NCBI GenBank assembly: GCA_016630905.1
Contig: WBMQ01000012.1
Span: 372,001 to 436,000, forward strand
Length of the DNA: 64,000 nucleotides
Direction of reading: 5' to 3'
DNA from: Capillidium heterosporum
Taxonomy: Eukaryota > Entomophthoromycota > Entomophthoromycetes > Entomophthorales > Capillidiaceae
Shown here: piece after piece, positions 33,111 to 43,568 of the stretch
How positions within the stretch are numbered: position 1 is the stretch's first letter
How the letters are laid out: the number at the start of each line of letters is the position of its first letter
Translations under genes and position numbers: made by a program
Notes under the pieces: model-generated
Databases searched by the model: none
The model's input: the letters and a program-made list of their open reading frames with translations, nothing else
Told to the model about the DNA's origin: nothing

Positions 33111-35553
33111 CTCTGTTTGGTATCTAAATGGAATCGAGTTAGTGATAGTAAATTTTGTCAGCTGTCTAATAAACATTTCTATTGTATCAGTTTTAATTAA
33201 TGTTGAACTTTTAGATTGTAAATGACTATTTGGTGTTAAGTGATGTAAAATAGTGTACAATTGAATTAATTTCTGTAGTAATGTTGACTGTTAACTGTTG
33301 GGAAGTGTCCATAAAGAACGCTTACCAGAAGGTGTTAGCCAGGAGGTGGTAATGGCCAATACTTTGCAAAAGCTAAACAAGTTGGCTACAAGGCTATATA
33401 AAGACGCAAATCGCGCTTGGAGCTTAACTTAGAGGCGGTGAGCTGACAGGAAGGCACCAATTGTAGCCGAGGCTATGGGGCAAAGTGAGATTCATCAATT
33501 CAATTGCGTTCTAGGATTCGGCTCAGGTCAGTGCAAATCTAAAGTTCTGAGAGATATTAATTCTAAGTTCTAAGGTATACTAAAGATAGCAACTTTATGC
33601 TATATCGATAGTAGAATAAAGTACCAAATGATTGAAGACGCCCATTTAATAATTACTTAGCCTAGTATTAAATTCATAGTGTGCCTTATATAGACCACTA
33701 GTCTTCAGTAGTAGGTATTCTGGATACAGGTGATTAGATTTTACCTAACTCCAAGTACCATCGCCCATATTTTTGTTTTGGGAGGTATCTTCTAGGATTT
33801 CAATAGCTTCAGGTGCTGTAGAAGTTGAGCAGAAAAAATCAAGTTGAAATAGGAGATTATTGATTCAATATTGAAGGAGGGGAATTTCTAGAATTGATAA
33901 GGGTAGTGCCAAACTTGTAGTTTATGAGTTTGGGATACAAAAACTATATTTAGCTAGTAAGCAAAGCTATAGCTGATTTAAGAAGGTATCCTTACATTAA
34001 CCTTCAACTTAGCAACTAAATAGATTTTAAATTTCCAGCCTATTGTATGACGTTAACTAGATTTAGTGATAAAGTTAGCAGTAAGATGGAGATCACCCTT
34101 TGTCAATAGTTTTGGCTTTTCTGATTAAAATTGCATACTATTCAGTTCTTTAAAAGCCAAGTTTATTCTTATAATTCTATTGCTTTAATATAACTAGAAT
34201 TTCGGAACAAATAGTAGGCGATTTTCAATTGCTCAAAGAACTTTATCGGCATGGAATTCGAACTTTTACAGTATAAAATTATTTCATATTAGTATAGCTC
34301 TAGGTATTGATTGGTAGGTTTTGATCCATATGGGTTAAAAACTATACGAATATTCTATACATGTCTACTTTAAAGCTATCGTTTTCTGTTGCAGCTGAAG
34401 TTAATATAAAGAATTCAAATATGTATATATAAAACTATCAATTAATCCAAACTTCACCTAAGAAGGTGTATTTATAGTTGATAAGTACAGGATGGTGTGC
34501 TATATACACTATAATTGATCTTAAAATATAACCCTTTTCATATCATTCAAATAACGACTCACTTACAAGATATTAAACTAATGGATTTACAAGAGCTAAA
34601 TATATCTCACTGCATATTGAATTTATTCCTAATGAGCGATGTGTTCAATGAAATCTAGATACCTTGATTGCGTGTAACTATATCTTACATGATATTTCAA
34701 ACAATAAATAGCAACTATGCATTACAGCAATAGCTAAAATATGAGAAATAACGATCCTGCAACTATGTAGGCGTTCCTACAATCCTAGTATACTCGCTTC
34801 GTTGTCGATAGATGACAGGTTCGAGAAAATCTAGACTTTCTCAACCCTGCGTAGTAATACCTACCATCAGAATTTCAAATCTACAAGTGGTAGCTATGCC
34901 ATGCAGCGCAATTATAACGTGATAACGCAAATCCTGCAACTATGTCGACAAATCCTTGATCCCAGCACAGCTATCCTGACTCGACTACCTTATTGTTGAA
35001 GTTTGTTCTACTTTACGTGTGGAAATTACCTATTATTGCAATTTTAATAAGAAATACAGCCTATCTATCATTACCTTGAAGATATAATCGGTACTTTACA
35101 TAGTCGGAAAGGAAGGTTGGATTATTGAACCGGGAATGTAAGCTGAAGTACCCATTTCATATCTTCCATAACTTAGGAGTCTTTGCATGAAAGTTACAAA
35201 TAAAACTTCGCAAAAGTGCCTGTTATTCGGCCGGATCTTTTGGATTTATATGCAGCACTATATGGAAAGACAATAGTTACCAGTCTTTAGGTTTGATTTA
35301 TTGGAGAGCTGAATCTAAACTGCAAATATAGAATGCAGTCTATACCTGGAATTACAAAAATGAAAACTAGATGGATCTCGAGAACACGATCAACTTATAC
35401 GTTATACCACCACCTAATCGATTACTTTGCTAATAATAGTTTAGAGAATTGATGCCAACCCTTCATACCCAGTTGTCAAAACTTCTATAAATACCACAAG
35501 CTACTGTCACAAACCTTTTTGATTTTTTCAACATAAATTTTTCCAAAGACAAG
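33111..35553. other. Intergenic, contains GC-richer island and diverged tandem repeat
   Basis: A 2.4-kb gap between two MFS genes. A less AT-rich island lies at about 33295-33545 with a TATA-like CTATATAAAG near 33393 and only a 32-codon frame (from 33475), possibly a promoter relic. A diverged duplicate is at 34700-35000. A TATA box, TATAAATA at 35486-35493, serves the next gene. No gene is supported. Confidence 0.45.
34708..35000. repeat. Diverged tandem duplication, about 177-bp period
   Basis: The word ATCCTGCAACTATGT occurs at 34754-34768 and again at 34931-34945. The 45 bp before each copy also align loosely: TAGC-x-TATGC, CAGC and a purine-rich GATAACG-like run. Divergence is high elsewhere, so this is an old duplication or a remnant of a repeat family. 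Confidence 0.5.
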
Positions 35554-36885
35554 ATGACAAAACTAAAGCAAGAGGAAGGTATAAACTTTAACAAAGATAT
35601 TATCAACCACGAAATCAATGAGACGCCAACAACACAAGTGACGAAAGCTAGCGAGAGCTGGTACGGGTGGTTAGTTGCCCTAGCCAGCTTCCTTATGCAA
35701 GCTTGCTCTTTCGGAGTAGCTTCAGGGTTCGGCGTCTTTGTCGACTACTATGCCGAAAAAGCTTTTCCTAACTCCAAGTATACGGAAATTGCTCTTATTG
35801 GTACAATAGCACCAACCACTATAGCTTTTGCTTCCATGTTTACGGGGAGGCTATGTGATCTAATTGGGATTAGGAAGTGTGCTTTGATAGGAACGATATT
35901 AATTTCGGGTTCGTTAGTGATTGGATCGTTCTCAACAGAAGTTTGGCATTTAGTTGTAACGCAAGGTTTCATGTTTGGACTAGGTGGTGCCTTAGCTTAC
36001 GTACCTGCAAATACGGTAGTCGCTCACTGGTTCACCAAGAATAGGGGCTTAGCTTTTGGTATTGGGACATCGGGTATAGGTGTTGGTGGTTTGGTATTTA
36101 GTTTGTTGAATTCGTACTTGCTGCATGAGGTCGGGCACCAATGGACGTTGCGGATCAACGCTATAATAACATTCATATGTTTAGGCCTCTCTACCTTGAT
36201 CGTCAAATTGCCGAATACCACCAAAGACGATTCTGAGGAGCTAAATTCCAACCTGGCTACCAAGGAAGCTAAACCTTTCAACATATATATGCTTTTAAAT
36301 AGTAGGTTCCTTATTTTCGGATGCAGCACTATATTTGCATCTTTCGCTTATTTAGTACCTCTTTACTTCCTGCCTTCGTATGCCATCAACAACGGCTTGA
36401 CAGCGCAGCAGGGGGCTACTTTGTTAGCTGTAGTCAACGGTTCGTCAGCAGCTAGTAGGATAGTCCTCGGTCTACTATCAGATCGACTTGGCATCCTCAA
36501 CGTGTATCTAGCTTGCCTCATTGCTTCCACCTTGACGATGGTGATCTGGAGATTTAGTTACTCATTCACGCTGCTTATAGTATTTTCGGTTCTATATGGT
36601 ATACCAGCTGGTGGATTCGCCGGTGGATTCCCAGCCGCTTGTGCAGCGTTGTTTGGTTTAGATAATTTAGCGACTATAATGGGCTTCGCTTACGCTTTCA
36701 CAGGTGTAGGTGATCTAGGTGGCTCACTTTTGGCTGGGAGCATTTTGGATGCTACGAAGGATTACACCTATTTGATATACTATACTATTGTTCTGTATGC
36801 CTTGTCGAGTTTCTTCATGTTCATAGTCAAGGCTGTAGTTGTCGATCGACTTTTCTTGAGAAAAGTGAGAGTTGTTGAGAACTGA
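35554..36885 (+). CDS. MFS monocarboxylate-type transporter
   Basis: Single exon, 443 aa. The N-terminus MTKLKQEEGINFN is polar; helix 1 starts at WYGWLVALASF. The signatures are GRLCDLIGIRKC, AYVPANTVVAHWF, KNRGLAFGIGTSGIG and LGLLSDRLGI. The half-loop region carries ATKEAKPFN like the sisters at 23312 and 31770. The glycine pair in the late motif GDLGGPLLAG of the paralogs reads GDLGGSLLAG here, a Pro to Ser change in a membrane helix. TATAAATA lies 60 nt before the ATG. It is an intact member of the plus-strand MFS array; substrate unknown. Confidence 0.94.
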   Translation: MTKLKQEEGINFNKDIINHEINETPTTQVTKASESWYGWLVALASFLMQACSFGVASGFGVFVDYYAEKAFPNSKYTEIALIGTIAPTTIAFASMFTGRLCDLIGIRKCALIGTILISGSLVIGSFSTEVWHLVVTQGFMFGLGGALAYVPANTVVAHWFTKNRGLAFGIGTSGIGVGGLVFSLLNSYLLHEVGHQWTLRINAIITFICLGLSTLIVKLPNTTKDDSEELNSNLATKEAKPFNIYMLLNSRFLIFGCSTIFASFAYLVPLYFLPSYAINNGLTAQQGATLLAVVNGSSAASRIVLGLLSDRLGILNVYLACLIASTLTMVIWRFSYSFTLLIVFSVLYGIPAGGFAGGFPAACAALFGLDNLATIMGFAYAFTGVGDLGGSLLAGSILDATKDYTYLIYYTIVLYALSSFFMFIVKAVVVDRLFLRKVRVVEN

Positions 36886-38009
36886 GTGCAAGGCTACCAT
36901 AAGTTAAAATAATTAATGTTAATAAATCTATGCTAATTGTTTAAATATTTATTTCATCAAGTTTAACTGATACCAAAAGTTTATTGTAGGTTTAGATGGG
37001 CTATTTGTAATATGTGAAAAGCCACAATGTTCTGTCAGTAAAACTGAGTTTCTAAAAATTTGCATATTTCTCTATAGAATCACAGAACAGTAAACTCGAT
37101 TACACAAATTGTCGAGTTAAATTATATAACTTTGGTAGCATAGGTGATCCAGCAAGAGAGATGATTATTAAAATTTATATTACAAAGAGAACTAGTTTAA
37201 ATTACTTGTAAAAGAAGTTTTATTGCTGACAGTATATGCTTTGATTTTGTTTAGCAAAAGGTGTTTCAATCAGTTAGTTAAGGTGTGCTGCTTACAAAGC
37301 TCACTTGGATTACTTTTATTGGATATTCTAAATTTTATAACGATACCAATTTTTATAATATAACTACTCCATAAATTCGACCTTAAAGGCAAGGTTAGCT
37401 GTATAATCATATATTGAATATCAGTAAATTTAAATATATTTATTTGATACTATGTATCAATGTGAGTTCGCCTAGATATGTATAAGCAACATGTCCGTCC
37501 ATTTTCAAGTTAGTACATTTGATAGAAGTTAGAATTATCAACCTGACTGAAAACAAACCGCCTTTTATCAATAGTGCTGAGTTTAAATAGACATATTCAT
37601 TAGTAACTAACTTGAAGTTGTATATATAATTTATTGTCTTATAATGACTGAATAACTTCAGTAAGTTAGCATTCTTTTATGCAGTTTTCAAGAAATATAT
37701 TTTGTAAAATTAGTAATTTAAAACTTATAGCTTCGAAACAAAAATAAAGTTCTCCTAATATTGGAAAAAATATGTAAATCAAACCAGCTCTATTTAACTT
37801 TGATTTTCAAAGTACTTTGGTTTTGAGCATTACATTTTGTATAGTTAAGTATATATAAAACAAGCTACTAAAAGTTGATAGAGATTGAAGTATACTTATA
37901 AATACATCTAATGTTCAAAACTATGAGACAGGTATGTAGTTTTTAAAATAGTTTATAAAATTTGATGCTACTATCGATATAAATAAGTAGGTTTAAAGGA
38001 ATCCCATAT

Positions 38010-38022
38010 TGACACCATGTCA
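38010..38022. promoter_or_regulatory. TGAC-N5-GTCA dyad
   Basis: TGACACCATGTCA, set within a longer perfect inverted repeat ATTGACA-CCA-TGTCAAT (38008-38024). A near copy, CGACACCATATCA, lies at 38080-38092. It is 84 bp before the relic frame at 38106 and 890 bp before the carboxypeptidase start. Confidence 0.5.
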
Positions 38023-38105
38023 ATTAATAGAGCATAGCGTCTTTGTATCAATAACCAGACCTACCCGCTTCAAAAAAAGCGACACCATATCAGATATCGG
38101 TATTT

Positions 38106-38300
38106 GTGCTTTTAAATCTTCCCAAAAGCTCGAATAAGTACCGTCTCAAAGCCAGATTTGAACATATGTTTGCTAAGGCTTTACCACAAGACTTGATGAC
38201 CAAAGTTCACCTCTTACCACGCCCATTCTACAGCAGCTGCTCTTATGGCATTGTAAAAATATATCGGAATAGGGTGCTAATAACGTGTATATACTTTTAA
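38106..38300 (+). pseudogene. Possible gene relic, unidentified
   Basis: An open frame of 64 codons reading LPKSSNKYRLKARFEHMF, then ALPQDLMTKVHLL and PRPFYSSCSYG. Its composition is more protein-like than the surrounding noise frames, but I recognise no family, the start is doubtful and the C-terminal end runs into AT-rich sequence. It has two dyad sites just upstream. It may be a remnant exon or chance. Confidence 0.25.
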
Positions 38301-38743
38301 AGGAATATGAATAGAGGCTGATCCTTGGGTAAATTTCTAAGCAAACCTAAATACTACCTAAAGACGCCGTTACCATATCTAAAAATAGGTATATCAAAAG
38401 ATGTTTGCACCACAGTTCTGGGGATGACTTAAGAACCAGGGCTACTTGACGTTTACAAAGGATCCTTAAAAAGCTTCTTTGGTAATGTGACTTAGTTATC
38501 TATATGAAGTTAGCCTACTTGCTAAATCTGTCACGTGGGTCAGGATGAGTGGCTTGAAAAAAGGCTAATCTGCTGGTAAAAGGTCGTGACAGTCGCCTGT
38601 CTCATGTCAGATTGCAATCCTTCAAACAAGTAAGATTTAGTTTGCTAAACTTTAGTACCAAATATAGGCTAATTGAGGGATAAACAACTAGTACGCACCA
38701 CAAGATACTAAATTTCATAAAAAATAAGGTATGTTGCTAAGAT

Positions 38744-38776
38744 CCGATCGCATGGGAAGTACATGACACCTAGTCA
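38744..38776 (+). promoter_or_regulatory. Composite upstream element of carboxypeptidase gene
   Basis: CCGATCGCATG (38744-38754), nine bases, then the dyad TGACACCTAGTCA (38764-38776), ending 132 bp before the ATG. The same two words with the same 9-base spacing occur upstream of the paralog at 48000. Confidence 0.7.
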
Positions 38777-38908
38777 TCAGTTGATAAAAGTAGTTATATG
38801 GTAATTTAGATAGCTAAAAGTCTCACCTGAAGGGAATACGCTTTGTTATCTTAATGTTAGGCTTATAAATACCACCCAAACTCCTCCAACTTCTAAACTA
38901 AACTCAAA

Positions 38909-40126
38909 ATGAAATTCAGCGTCTCCATTCTACTCTCCGCATTGGCCTTTGCCCAGCTTTCCCAGGCTGCTGTCGACTACACCAACCACAAGCTACTGAG
39001 ATTCGATGTTACTAACGACGCCGAAGTCGCCACCATCAAGGAGTACGTTGCCAAAAACCAGGTCGATACCTGGAACCACATCATGGTTGGTAAAGTCGAC
39101 CTCCGTCTCACCCCTGACCAGTTCAAATCTTTGGACGCCAACCTGAAGATCAAACATGAAGTCTTGAGCGACAACATTCAGAAGCTGTTCGACGAACAGA
39201 ACCAGCAGAACAGCCGTGCAGCCGGCTTCCCTGACAGCTACCACAGCTATGCTGAGATCACCCAGTGGTTGGACCAGATCGCCGCTGCAAGCAACGGTGC
39301 CGCCACCACTTTCAACATCGGAACTTCCTACCAGGGCAAGCAAATCAAGGGTATCTCCTTCCGCAAGCCTGGATCCAGCCCCAAGAAGACCATCTTCTAC
39401 CACGGTGGTATCCACGCCCGTGAGTGGATCTCTCCTGCCACCTTGGTTTACTTGATTGATGCTTTCTCTCGCTACTCCTCAGATTCGGCTCTCAGCTCCT
39501 TATTAGATACCTTCGAGTACTCCTTTATCCCTGTCGTCAACCCCGATGGTTACGAATTCTCCAGAAGCGGTGACCGTCTGTGGCGTAAGAACCGTCAGCC
39601 CAACGGAAGCTGCTTAGGTACCGACTTGAACCGTAACTGGAACTACCAGTGGCGTGCCGGTACCTCCTGTGACGAAGCTTACCCTGGACCCAGCGCCTTT
39701 TCGGCTCCCGAATCCAAGGCCATCTCCAACTACATCTCCAGCAAGGGCAACGTAATCAGCTACATTGACTTCCACTCATACGGCCAGCTGTTCATGCACC
39801 CCTACGGCTATACTTGCTCGGCCAACCCCGCTGATTTCTCCGCCCAGGATGCCGCCGCTAAGGCCGGTAACGCTGCCCTACGTGCCGTCAACGGTAGATC
39901 TTACAAGCAGGGTACCATCTGCAAGACCATCTACCAGGCCTTTGGTTCCTCTGTTGATTGGGCTTACGGTGTTGGTAGAGTTAAATACCCCTTCGCCATC
40001 GAACTACCCGATACTGGTGCCTACGGCTTTGCTTTGCCTGCCTCTTTCATCCCCTCCACCGGTGCCGAAATTTTGGCTGCTGTCAAGGCTCTCGGTAGCC
40101 ACATCAAGGCCAAGGAAGGTCTCTAA
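38909..40126 (+). CDS. Secreted metallocarboxypeptidase A (M14)
   Basis: Single exon, 405 aa. A signal peptide (about 1-20, ending LSQAA) is followed by an activation propeptide of about 90 residues, then the M14 catalytic domain. Zinc ligands are H169 and E172 in HGGIHAREW and H289 in DFHSYGQ. The catalytic general base is E365 in FAIELPDTG. Substrate-binding DLNRNW and LWRKNRQ are present, and Y342 corresponds to Tyr248 of bovine enzyme. The residue aligned with position 255 is Val (GSSVDW), which in this family predicts A-type preference for hydrophobic C-terminal residues. It is a secreted zymogen that trims C-terminal amino acids from extracellular peptides. TATA box at 38864-38871. The coding sequence is C-rich at third positions, suggesting high expression. 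A dead copy (46187) and a live copy (48000) follow. Confidence 0.96.
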   Translation: MKFSVSILLSALAFAQLSQAAVDYTNHKLLRFDVTNDAEVATIKEYVAKNQVDTWNHIMVGKVDLRLTPDQFKSLDANLKIKHEVLSDNIQKLFDEQNQQNSRAAGFPDSYHSYAEITQWLDQIAAASNGAATTFNIGTSYQGKQIKGISFRKPGSSPKKTIFYHGGIHAREWISPATLVYLIDAFSRYSSDSALSSLLDTFEYSFIPVVNPDGYEFSRSGDRLWRKNRQPNGSCLGTDLNRNWNYQWRAGTSCDEAYPGPSAFSAPESKAISNYISSKGNVISYIDFHSYGQLFMHPYGYTCSANPADFSAQDAAAKAGNAALRAVNGRSYKQGTICKTIYQAFGSSVDWAYGVGRVKYPFAIELPDTGAYGFALPASFIPSTGAEILAAVKALGSHIKAKEGL

Positions 40127-40715
40127 TCCAATCGTTTTTATTTCATTAAAGTTATTAACCCTTTTTAAAATATAATTTCTTCAAATTATTTATTTATATA
40201 TCAGTATACTATTCAAATAACTTGCTTATAGGCATGGCTTGACATGGAAAGAGATACCGTAATTTAATTTATTTACTGTATATAGATGTCATTTAAATAA
40301 CAATCTTTTATGAACACTATGCAGTGAAAACGGCCTTCTTTATTAGATGTCTCACCAAAATCTAATTTACAGAGCGTTATAATACACAACTCATCCTTCA
40401 TCAAATATTATTTAGCTTTCAATCCAAATTAACACTTCAAGAAATGAAGGTTTACCTAATAGTTTTGAGGAAGGTAAGGATCAACAAGCAAATTTTTGGA
40501 AAAAATTACCTAATTATCTAACATACTGATTTTTATTCGTGGATAATGGGACCTAAAGCTCGCTTAAATAAAGGAACTTTGAAAATAAGCCTTCAGGTTT
40601 ACCTAATCACTCCATCAAGTAGCCAGAATACCAGCATAAGCGTGCAAACTACATTACTAAATTTCGACACCAATTCTAGACGTAGGCATCTCAATTAGTA
40701 AATCGAACACACAGC
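40127..40715. other. Intergenic, no gene seen
   Basis: 3' flank of the carboxypeptidase and upstream region of the SANT-like gene. AT-rich; nothing recognised. Confidence 0.5.
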
Positions 40716-41466
40716 ATGAAAAAGACACGCGGTACTGGATGGAAATTGGAAGAGCTAACTGAGCTTGTCGACACCTGGATAGCCATCAATAGCGAAAATG
40801 AAAAGGTAGAGTCCACCAACAAATTAGCTATCAAGATAGTTGAAAGGGCAAGTGCCAAGGACACAAGCTACTCCAGAACCGTAAAATCTGTTGAAGAAAA
40901 GATGCTCAAGATCCAACGTTTCGTCAAGTAAATTTTTATAAAGTTCAAAATTTGATATAAATAGGTTCATTATCAAGTACAAGTTGGAGTTCCATACCGA
41001 CGAAGCTAGTTACTACAATTTAGCTAAAGGCGAGAAAGATAAGTTGCATGTGCGTATGAAAGGTCAGAGGTTCTACGAAGTCCCACAAGTATTATACAAC
41101 AAGTTTGAGGAGGCAGTAGCTGCGGGCGAACCGATAATTTTTGAACGTACCAACTCAATCGTACATGAATCTATGCCAATACTGGAACCGAGGCTAGAAT
41201 TGGGAAATGAGCTACAACCGGAACTAGAGCTGGAGCCTATCGTTTACGAGTTAATGGGAACTTTGGATGACAAAGGTTTAGGCGATGCTAACGGTATAGA
41301 TAATGGTAGCAATATTGACAAGGATAGCGTTATGGATCAATTTACAAAGAAGTTGAAACTCTGTGAGGAACTTTGTAACCGGCAACGGGAGCTATTCTTC
41401 CGAGATTTCGATACCAGTTTAGCAAAGTTTGCGACACAGTTGAAGGGTAAGGAGAATAGTAGTTGA
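40716..41466 (+). CDS. Myb/SANT-like (trihelix-type) DNA-binding protein
   Basis: Two exons, 40716-40927 and 40965-41466, joined across a 37-nt GT-AG intron (40928-40964), giving 237 aa. The frames read as two separate proteins only if the intron is ignored; joining gives RFVKFIIKYKLEFH without a break. The N-terminal 80 residues form a predicted helical domain starting KTRGTGWKLEELTELVDTW, with the W/L-rich spacing of Myb/SANT-like or trihelix domains found in regulators and transposase-derived proteins. The middle is acidic with ELE/PELELEP runs, and a C-terminal amphipathic helix (LKLCEELCNRQRELFF) could form a coiled coil. It is likely nuclear. It may derive from a transposon-associated gene, but no transposase is adjacent. 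Family assignment is moderate; function unknown. Confidence 0.7.
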
Positions 41467-42519
41467 AAAAGTAGGATTGAGGTAAATAAATGCATTTTGA
41501 TAGATTTAGGCTTAGTGCAAAGGTTTAGTTGAATGCGTACTGTAGAATGAAGACTAATAAACATAGTTGTGGGATCTACTTTTCATATATTTTATATTAT
41601 ATTATATACCAACTTCTACTGCTTTTATATCTATTAAGTTTTGTTACGATAGTATCGGCCTTAATAAGTGTTACCTAGAATTTATTGTTGAGGCAGAATG
41701 ATCTTTGAGTTTACTAAATTGAGATTAACATGTACTACCTGAAGGATAAATATTAATGAATACAGTAAGGACTTCCTGACATTTAAATATTGGACTGTAG
41801 TATATAGTCGCCTATATTTGTTTGATTTTTTTTTAACTTAAAGTTTGAAGGGACAAGTCGAATTTAAAGATACATTTAAATACTTACACCGACCAATATT
41901 TCTTTTGATTCTAATGGTCATATCAAATACTGCAATAACGTTTACTACCATATCTTTTCCCAAAATATACATTTAGTATATATAAACCATATTCATTTAC
42001 CGTTTTTTGTTATACGAACCTTAGATCCTCTATCGATTATAATTTTACCAAGAAATCTCCTTATTATATATCCTCGTACTTACTATAGAATATGTTGAAG
42101 TTTAAATATATAACAATGGATTTTGAACTACAGTTCTGTAGAAGGTGAACAAACTTTCAATGCAGTAATCATATGCATTAGTAGATGAAAACTGAAACAT
42201 GATGGTTTTGTAAAGTTACTAGTGTACTTTTTCACTTCAGTTTGATCTTTAGCATCAGCTCATCTTCATATCTATCTTTGAGGTGAAAACTTTGATTAAT
42301 ATAAAATATGTACTGCAAATAAATGAACCAATAGTAAGACAGTATAAAGTACATTTACTACAACTCGTTATATTTTTGATAAAATTTAGATGACATATAT
42401 TTATGACATAATGTTAAAGATAAAGATTAGTAGCAAATAAAGGTATACAAGACAAAAAAACAAATATACAAGACTAAAAGTTAAAACTTTTACTTTTTAC
42501 GAAAATTGGCACTAAACTA
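41467..42519. other. Intergenic between convergent genes
   Basis: A 1-kb very AT-rich gap between the convergent SANT-like and LPMO-like genes. I see nothing in it. Confidence 0.55.
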
Positions 42520-43485
42520 TTAGGAACCGTAGTTAGTCTTATCGTTAGCAGGGTTGTAGCCAGCTGGAGGGGTCCACTTGAAATCAGCAGGGGGAACCCA
42601 ACCAACGGGGTGAGCCTTGGCCCAATCTTCAGGCTCCTGATAAGGCTCACCGTTAGGGGGGAACTGCTGACCCGATTGAGCAGGTGTACTTACGGCGTAA
42701 CCTTGCTGGGCATTAGCATTAGCAGGGGCAGTGAAAGCAGCAGGAGCGCCTATACGAGGAGGACCATAGGGGCAGACGTCAACTTGGGCGGGGTCGAGGG
42801 AGTGGCCCTTGGCGCAAGATTTCTCGTCGTTACGACCCCAGAACCTACACTTGGTCTTGTCGGCGACGGCGACATCGCCACCTTCGAAGAGAACAGGAGC
42901 TTTGACATCAGTCAAAGGAGCACCGCCACTGATGATGAAGTCGGAGCAGGAGTAGAAGTTGCCAAAAGGAGCGTAGCGGTTCCCTTGGTTCATACCACCA
43001 GCGAACCAGATGAACTGGATGGTGTACTCACCGTCGGGGACGTTGGTAGGTAAAGTAAGGGTGGAGCGGCAGGTACCGTTGGATTGGGGGCCGGGGTGGT
43101 TGGGGCCACCTAGATACCCGTGGTAGGGGCTGGCACCGTCTTCACTACAGCCAACTTCAGCGCAGTTGTACTTGATGACACCTTGGTCAAAGGATTCCTG
43201 GCTATTGGACTGGGAGGTAGGTACTAGAGAGAAACGAACGAAACCACCAGGGTGGTTGAGACGCAACCAGGTGGTGGGAATGGTCTGACCACGCTGATAG
43301 GTGGGTTTCTGACGGTAGGTGTAGTCGGTTTGAGCATAGGTAGCTTCGCAAGGTCCCTCACAGCCCCGTTCCGGAGTACAAAAGCCCCAGTTGGGGGCCT
43401 GACTACCACGAATGGGAGGCTGGTCCATACGCATGTGACCGGCTACCAAAGACAATAAAGCTAAGGTGAAGGTAGACTTTAACAT
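42520..43485 (-). CDS. Secreted LPMO-like protein
   Basis: Single exon, 321 aa. A 16-residue signal peptide ends exactly before His17 (LVAG/HMRMDQPP), so cleavage would expose an N-terminal histidine, the hallmark of copper lytic polysaccharide monooxygenases. A second candidate brace histidine is H78 in LNHPGGFVRFSLVP, and an aromatic near the end of the core (GNFYSCSDF) is in the usual axial position. The core (17 to about 195) has paired cysteines including CTPERGCEGPC and YNCAEVGC. A Cys-containing segment and a long Pro/Ala/Gln-rich tail with WVPPADFKW and TPPAGY repeats follow, possibly a linker or wall-associated region. It probably acts on extracellular or wall polysaccharide. The exact AA family cannot be assigned by eye. 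A 5' UTR hexamer repeat and a TATA box at about 43614-43621 precede it. Confidence 0.75.
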   Translation of the reverse strand: MLKSTFTLALLSLVAGHMRMDQPPIRGSQAPNWGFCTPERGCEGPCEATYAQTDYTYRQKPTYQRGQTIPTTWLRLNHPGGFVRFSLVPTSQSNSQESFDQGVIKYNCAEVGCSEDGASPYHGYLGGPNHPGPQSNGTCRSTLTLPTNVPDGEYTIQFIWFAGGMNQGNRYAPFGNFYSCSDFIISGGAPLTDVKAPVLFEGGDVAVADKTKCRFWGRNDEKSCAKGHSLDPAQVDVCPYGPPRIGAPAAFTAPANANAQQGYAVSTPAQSGQQFPPNGEPYQEPEDWAKAHPVGWVPPADFKWTPPAGYNPANDKTNYGS

Positions 43486-43537
43486 ATTAAGTATTTAATT
43501 AATTAGTTGAATAGGTGAAGTTTGTCGATCGAGGTTA

Positions 43538-43568
43538 AAGTCGAAGTCGAAGTCAAAGTGGAAGTCGA
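43538..43568. repeat. Hexamer AAGTCG tandem repeat in 5' UTR
   Basis: Five tandem AAGTCG-type units (two with single changes: AAGTCA, AAGTGG) lie between the TATA box and ATG of the LPMO-like gene. On the transcript they read as a CTTCGA/CGACTT pyrimidine-rich tract. Confidence 0.7.

Larger units (their letters stand above)
36886..38908. other. Intergenic, large upstream region of carboxypeptidase gene
   Basis: A 2-kb gap with several candidate regulatory sites: TGACACCATGTCA at 38010-38022, a near copy at 38080-38092, CCGATCGCATG at 38744-38754, TGACACCTAGTCA at 38764-38776, and TATAAATA at 38864-38871. A possible gene relic lies at 38106-38300. The remainder shows nothing. Confidence 0.55.

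Noticed and set aside
33475-33573. 32-codon frame behind a TATA-like box at 33393
   Set aside because: Too short, no signal peptide or cysteine pattern; kept only as part of a possible promoter relic.
40984-41466. Reading the SANT-like locus as two separate genes
   Set aside because: A 37-nt GT-AG intron (40928-40964) joins both frames without loss and gives a continuous protein; the second frame alone would start inside a conserved-looking helix.
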